Source of the DNA: AM-1111 sp046302135
GTDB taxonomy: Bacteria; Bacteroidota; Bacteroidia; B-17B0; Aurantibacillaceae
Direction of reading: 5' to 3'
DNA length: 25,987 nt
NCBI GenBank assembly: GCA_046302135.1
Contig: JBKCIQ010000058.1
Coordinates: 1 to 25,987 of the forward strand
Below, piece after piece: positions 24,997-25,987 of this stretch. A model generated the notes under the pieces. The model searched no databases and was not told the origin of the DNA. It worked only from the letters and a program-made list of their open reading frames with translations. The position numbers and the translations under genes were made by a program. Position 1 is the stretch's first letter, and every line of letters begins with the position of its first letter.

Positions 24997-25987
24997 TCAA
25001 TTCTCTTTCACCAACTTAGTTCTGAAGATCTTTTCTCCTATTTGAACGCTGATAAAGTAAACGCCGGATTCTAATTCTGAAATATTAAACGTTTCTGTGT
25101 TTTTACCTGAAGTGAGTACGCGCTGCGTTAGCATTACTTCTCTTCCTCTCACATCAAAAAGTGTGACATTCATTTTACTGTTTTCTTTTGAAGTGATGCC
25201 TATACTGAAAGTGTTTTGTGCTGGGTTTGGAAAGATTTTCACGCTGGTTAAACTAAGATCATCTATGTTTGTTGAAAGTGGTGCTACAATGTTTCTAATA
25301 TTGGAACGTGTGGTGTTAATGATGCCTCGCGTACTGTTACAAGAGTTTGGTCTTACTACCTCAATAGCGTAATCCAATGTGCCTCCTCCCGGTGGATTTA
25401 AATCGGTGTAGCTGTGAAGATTTGAAGGAAGTGAATCCAGTTTCACCCATCCTGTAGAAGCATGGTACCTCCAGATGTTGAAAGTAAGGAAAGGAAATCC
25501 TTCGTAATCATCCCAAGCTAAATTTCTTGTATTACTGATTCCAACATTTACCGCCAGATGAATGGTCTTATGATTAACACTCAAAACTGTTTCAACGCCG
25601 CAGGAATCTTTATATGTAATCTTGTAACGCCATGCTCTTACTGCAGGGTTTGCAACCGGATCTGTGTACTCACTTAAAGAATCAAATGGAAGAGTCTTAA
25701 TTTGGTTATAAACATTTAATGCACTTCCTTCTCTGTAAATTTTGTATTCTTTAATACCGTTTGCACTGCCCGGTTTTTCCCAGATTACTTTATTGGTATT
25801 TGTAAAACTGTCAACAGTTACAATACAAATTTCAGGATTAGTGTTACCTGATGCATTAACAACAACTACTGTATCTGCAGATGAACATCCATCTCCTCCT
25901 GATACAACAACAGAGTAAGTGCCCGGTGAAAGATTAGAAATATCTTCGTTGGTTGAACCATTGCTCCACTGAAAATTGTAAGGGGAA
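24997..25987 (-). CDS. T9SS type A adhesin with SprB-type repeat (5'-truncated by window edge)
   Basis: The minus-strand frame is open from the window edge to the stop at 24997; I translated 25585-25987 by hand and found no stop, so the gene continues beyond the window. The visible part (about 329 residues) begins with an SprB-like repeat (FQWSNGSTNEDISNLSPGTYSVVV, then GGDGCSSADTVVV). Two fibronectin-III-like modules follow (VIWEKPGSANGIKEYKIYREG; later LAWDDYEGFPFLTFNIWRY, then LDSLPSNLHSYTD). It ends with a type A sorting domain (VKIFPNPAQNTFSIGI, LFDVRGREV, LESGVYFISV, final KLVKEN). Such proteins are exported by T9SS and bound to the cell surface, typically as adhesins. A strong terminator follows. 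Confidence 0.92.
   Translation of the reverse strand, partial: SPYNFQWSNGSTNEDISNLSPGTYSVVVSGGDGCSSADTVVVVNASGNTNPEICIVTVDSFTNTNKVIWEKPGSANGIKEYKIYREGSALNVYNQIKTLPFDSLSEYTDPVANPAVRAWRYKITYKDSCGVETVLSVNHKTIHLAVNVGISNTRNLAWDDYEGFPFLTFNIWRYHASTGWVKLDSLPSNLHSYTDLNPPGGGTLDYAIEVVRPNSCNSTRGIINTTRSNIRNIVAPLSTNIDDLSLTSVKIFPNPAQNTFSIGITSKENSKMNVTLFDVRGREVMLTQRVLTSGKNTETFNISELESGVYFISVQIGEKIFRTKLVKEN

Noticed and set aside
24860..25045. Plus-strand 61-residue ORF after the tRNA
   Set aside because: It runs through the minus-strand terminator hairpin and into the end of the T9SS gene, and has no family resemblance or promoter.

Overview
The window is low-GC bacterial chromosome that I assign to the phylum Bacteroidota, outside the classical gut Bacteroides. 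The signs are type IX secretion system (T9SS) cargo with C-terminal sorting domains of type A (three genes) and type B (one gene), a PorP/SprF-family outer-membrane protein, PKD and SprB-type adhesin repeats, a fused alpha/beta 2-oxoacid dehydrogenase E1, an exbB-exbD-tonB-folC cluster, almost no Shine-Dalgarno sequences, and several TAnnTTTG promoter elements of the kind used by the Bacteroidota primary sigma factor. Family or genus cannot be fixed from this sequence alone.

Layout. (1) 1-2479, plus strand: the end of a PKD-repeat T9SS adhesin whose beginning lies outside the window, followed 2 bases later by its likely PorP/SprF-type partner. (2) 6177-2484, minus strand: a compact run of fused E1 oxoacid dehydrogenase, an ADP-ribosylglycohydrolase and a DUF1801 protein. 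(3) 6398-11577, plus strand: priA, then a large secreted DUF4397 protein built of three 684-base tandem units, closed by a clear intrinsic terminator. (4) 15818-11594, minus strand: exbB, exbD, a TonB-like protein, folC, then a TerB-like helical protein overlapping a proline-rich small ORF. (5) 17919-15955, minus strand: a FISUMP-domain secreted protein, an archaemetzincin-like metalloprotease lipoprotein, and a small lipoprotein. (6) 18096-24634, plus strand: a BNR/Asp-box T9SS protein, then guaB, an Xaa-Pro aminopeptidase and a TauE/SafE permease. (7) tRNA-Arg(CCU) followed by three 20-base-period repeats, then, on the minus strand, the 3' end of another T9SS adhesin with its own terminator. 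No stretch longer than 300 bases lacks a gene; the longest gap (8903-9192) is AT-rich and carries a candidate promoter.

How the genes fit together. Housekeeping genes (priA, folC, guaB, aminopeptidase, E1 dehydrogenase, tRNA) alternate with surface or secreted proteins. ExbB/ExbD/TonB would energise TonB-dependent outer-membrane receptors. PorP/SprF and the CTD-bearing proteins belong to T9SS export and surface display. The two lipoproteins and the FISUMP protein are envelope proteins of unknown purpose.

I see no defence island, integrase, transposase, CRISPR array or prophage. The features that known families explain least are: the mosaic tandem repeat in the DUF4397 gene; the lipoprotein form of archaemetzincin coupled to a FISUMP protein; an A8 run that could join the TerB-like ORF to its proline-rich neighbour; and several inverted repeats placed on promoters or translation starts (exbB, guaB, the TerB-like gene). 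These are candidates, not demonstrated systems.
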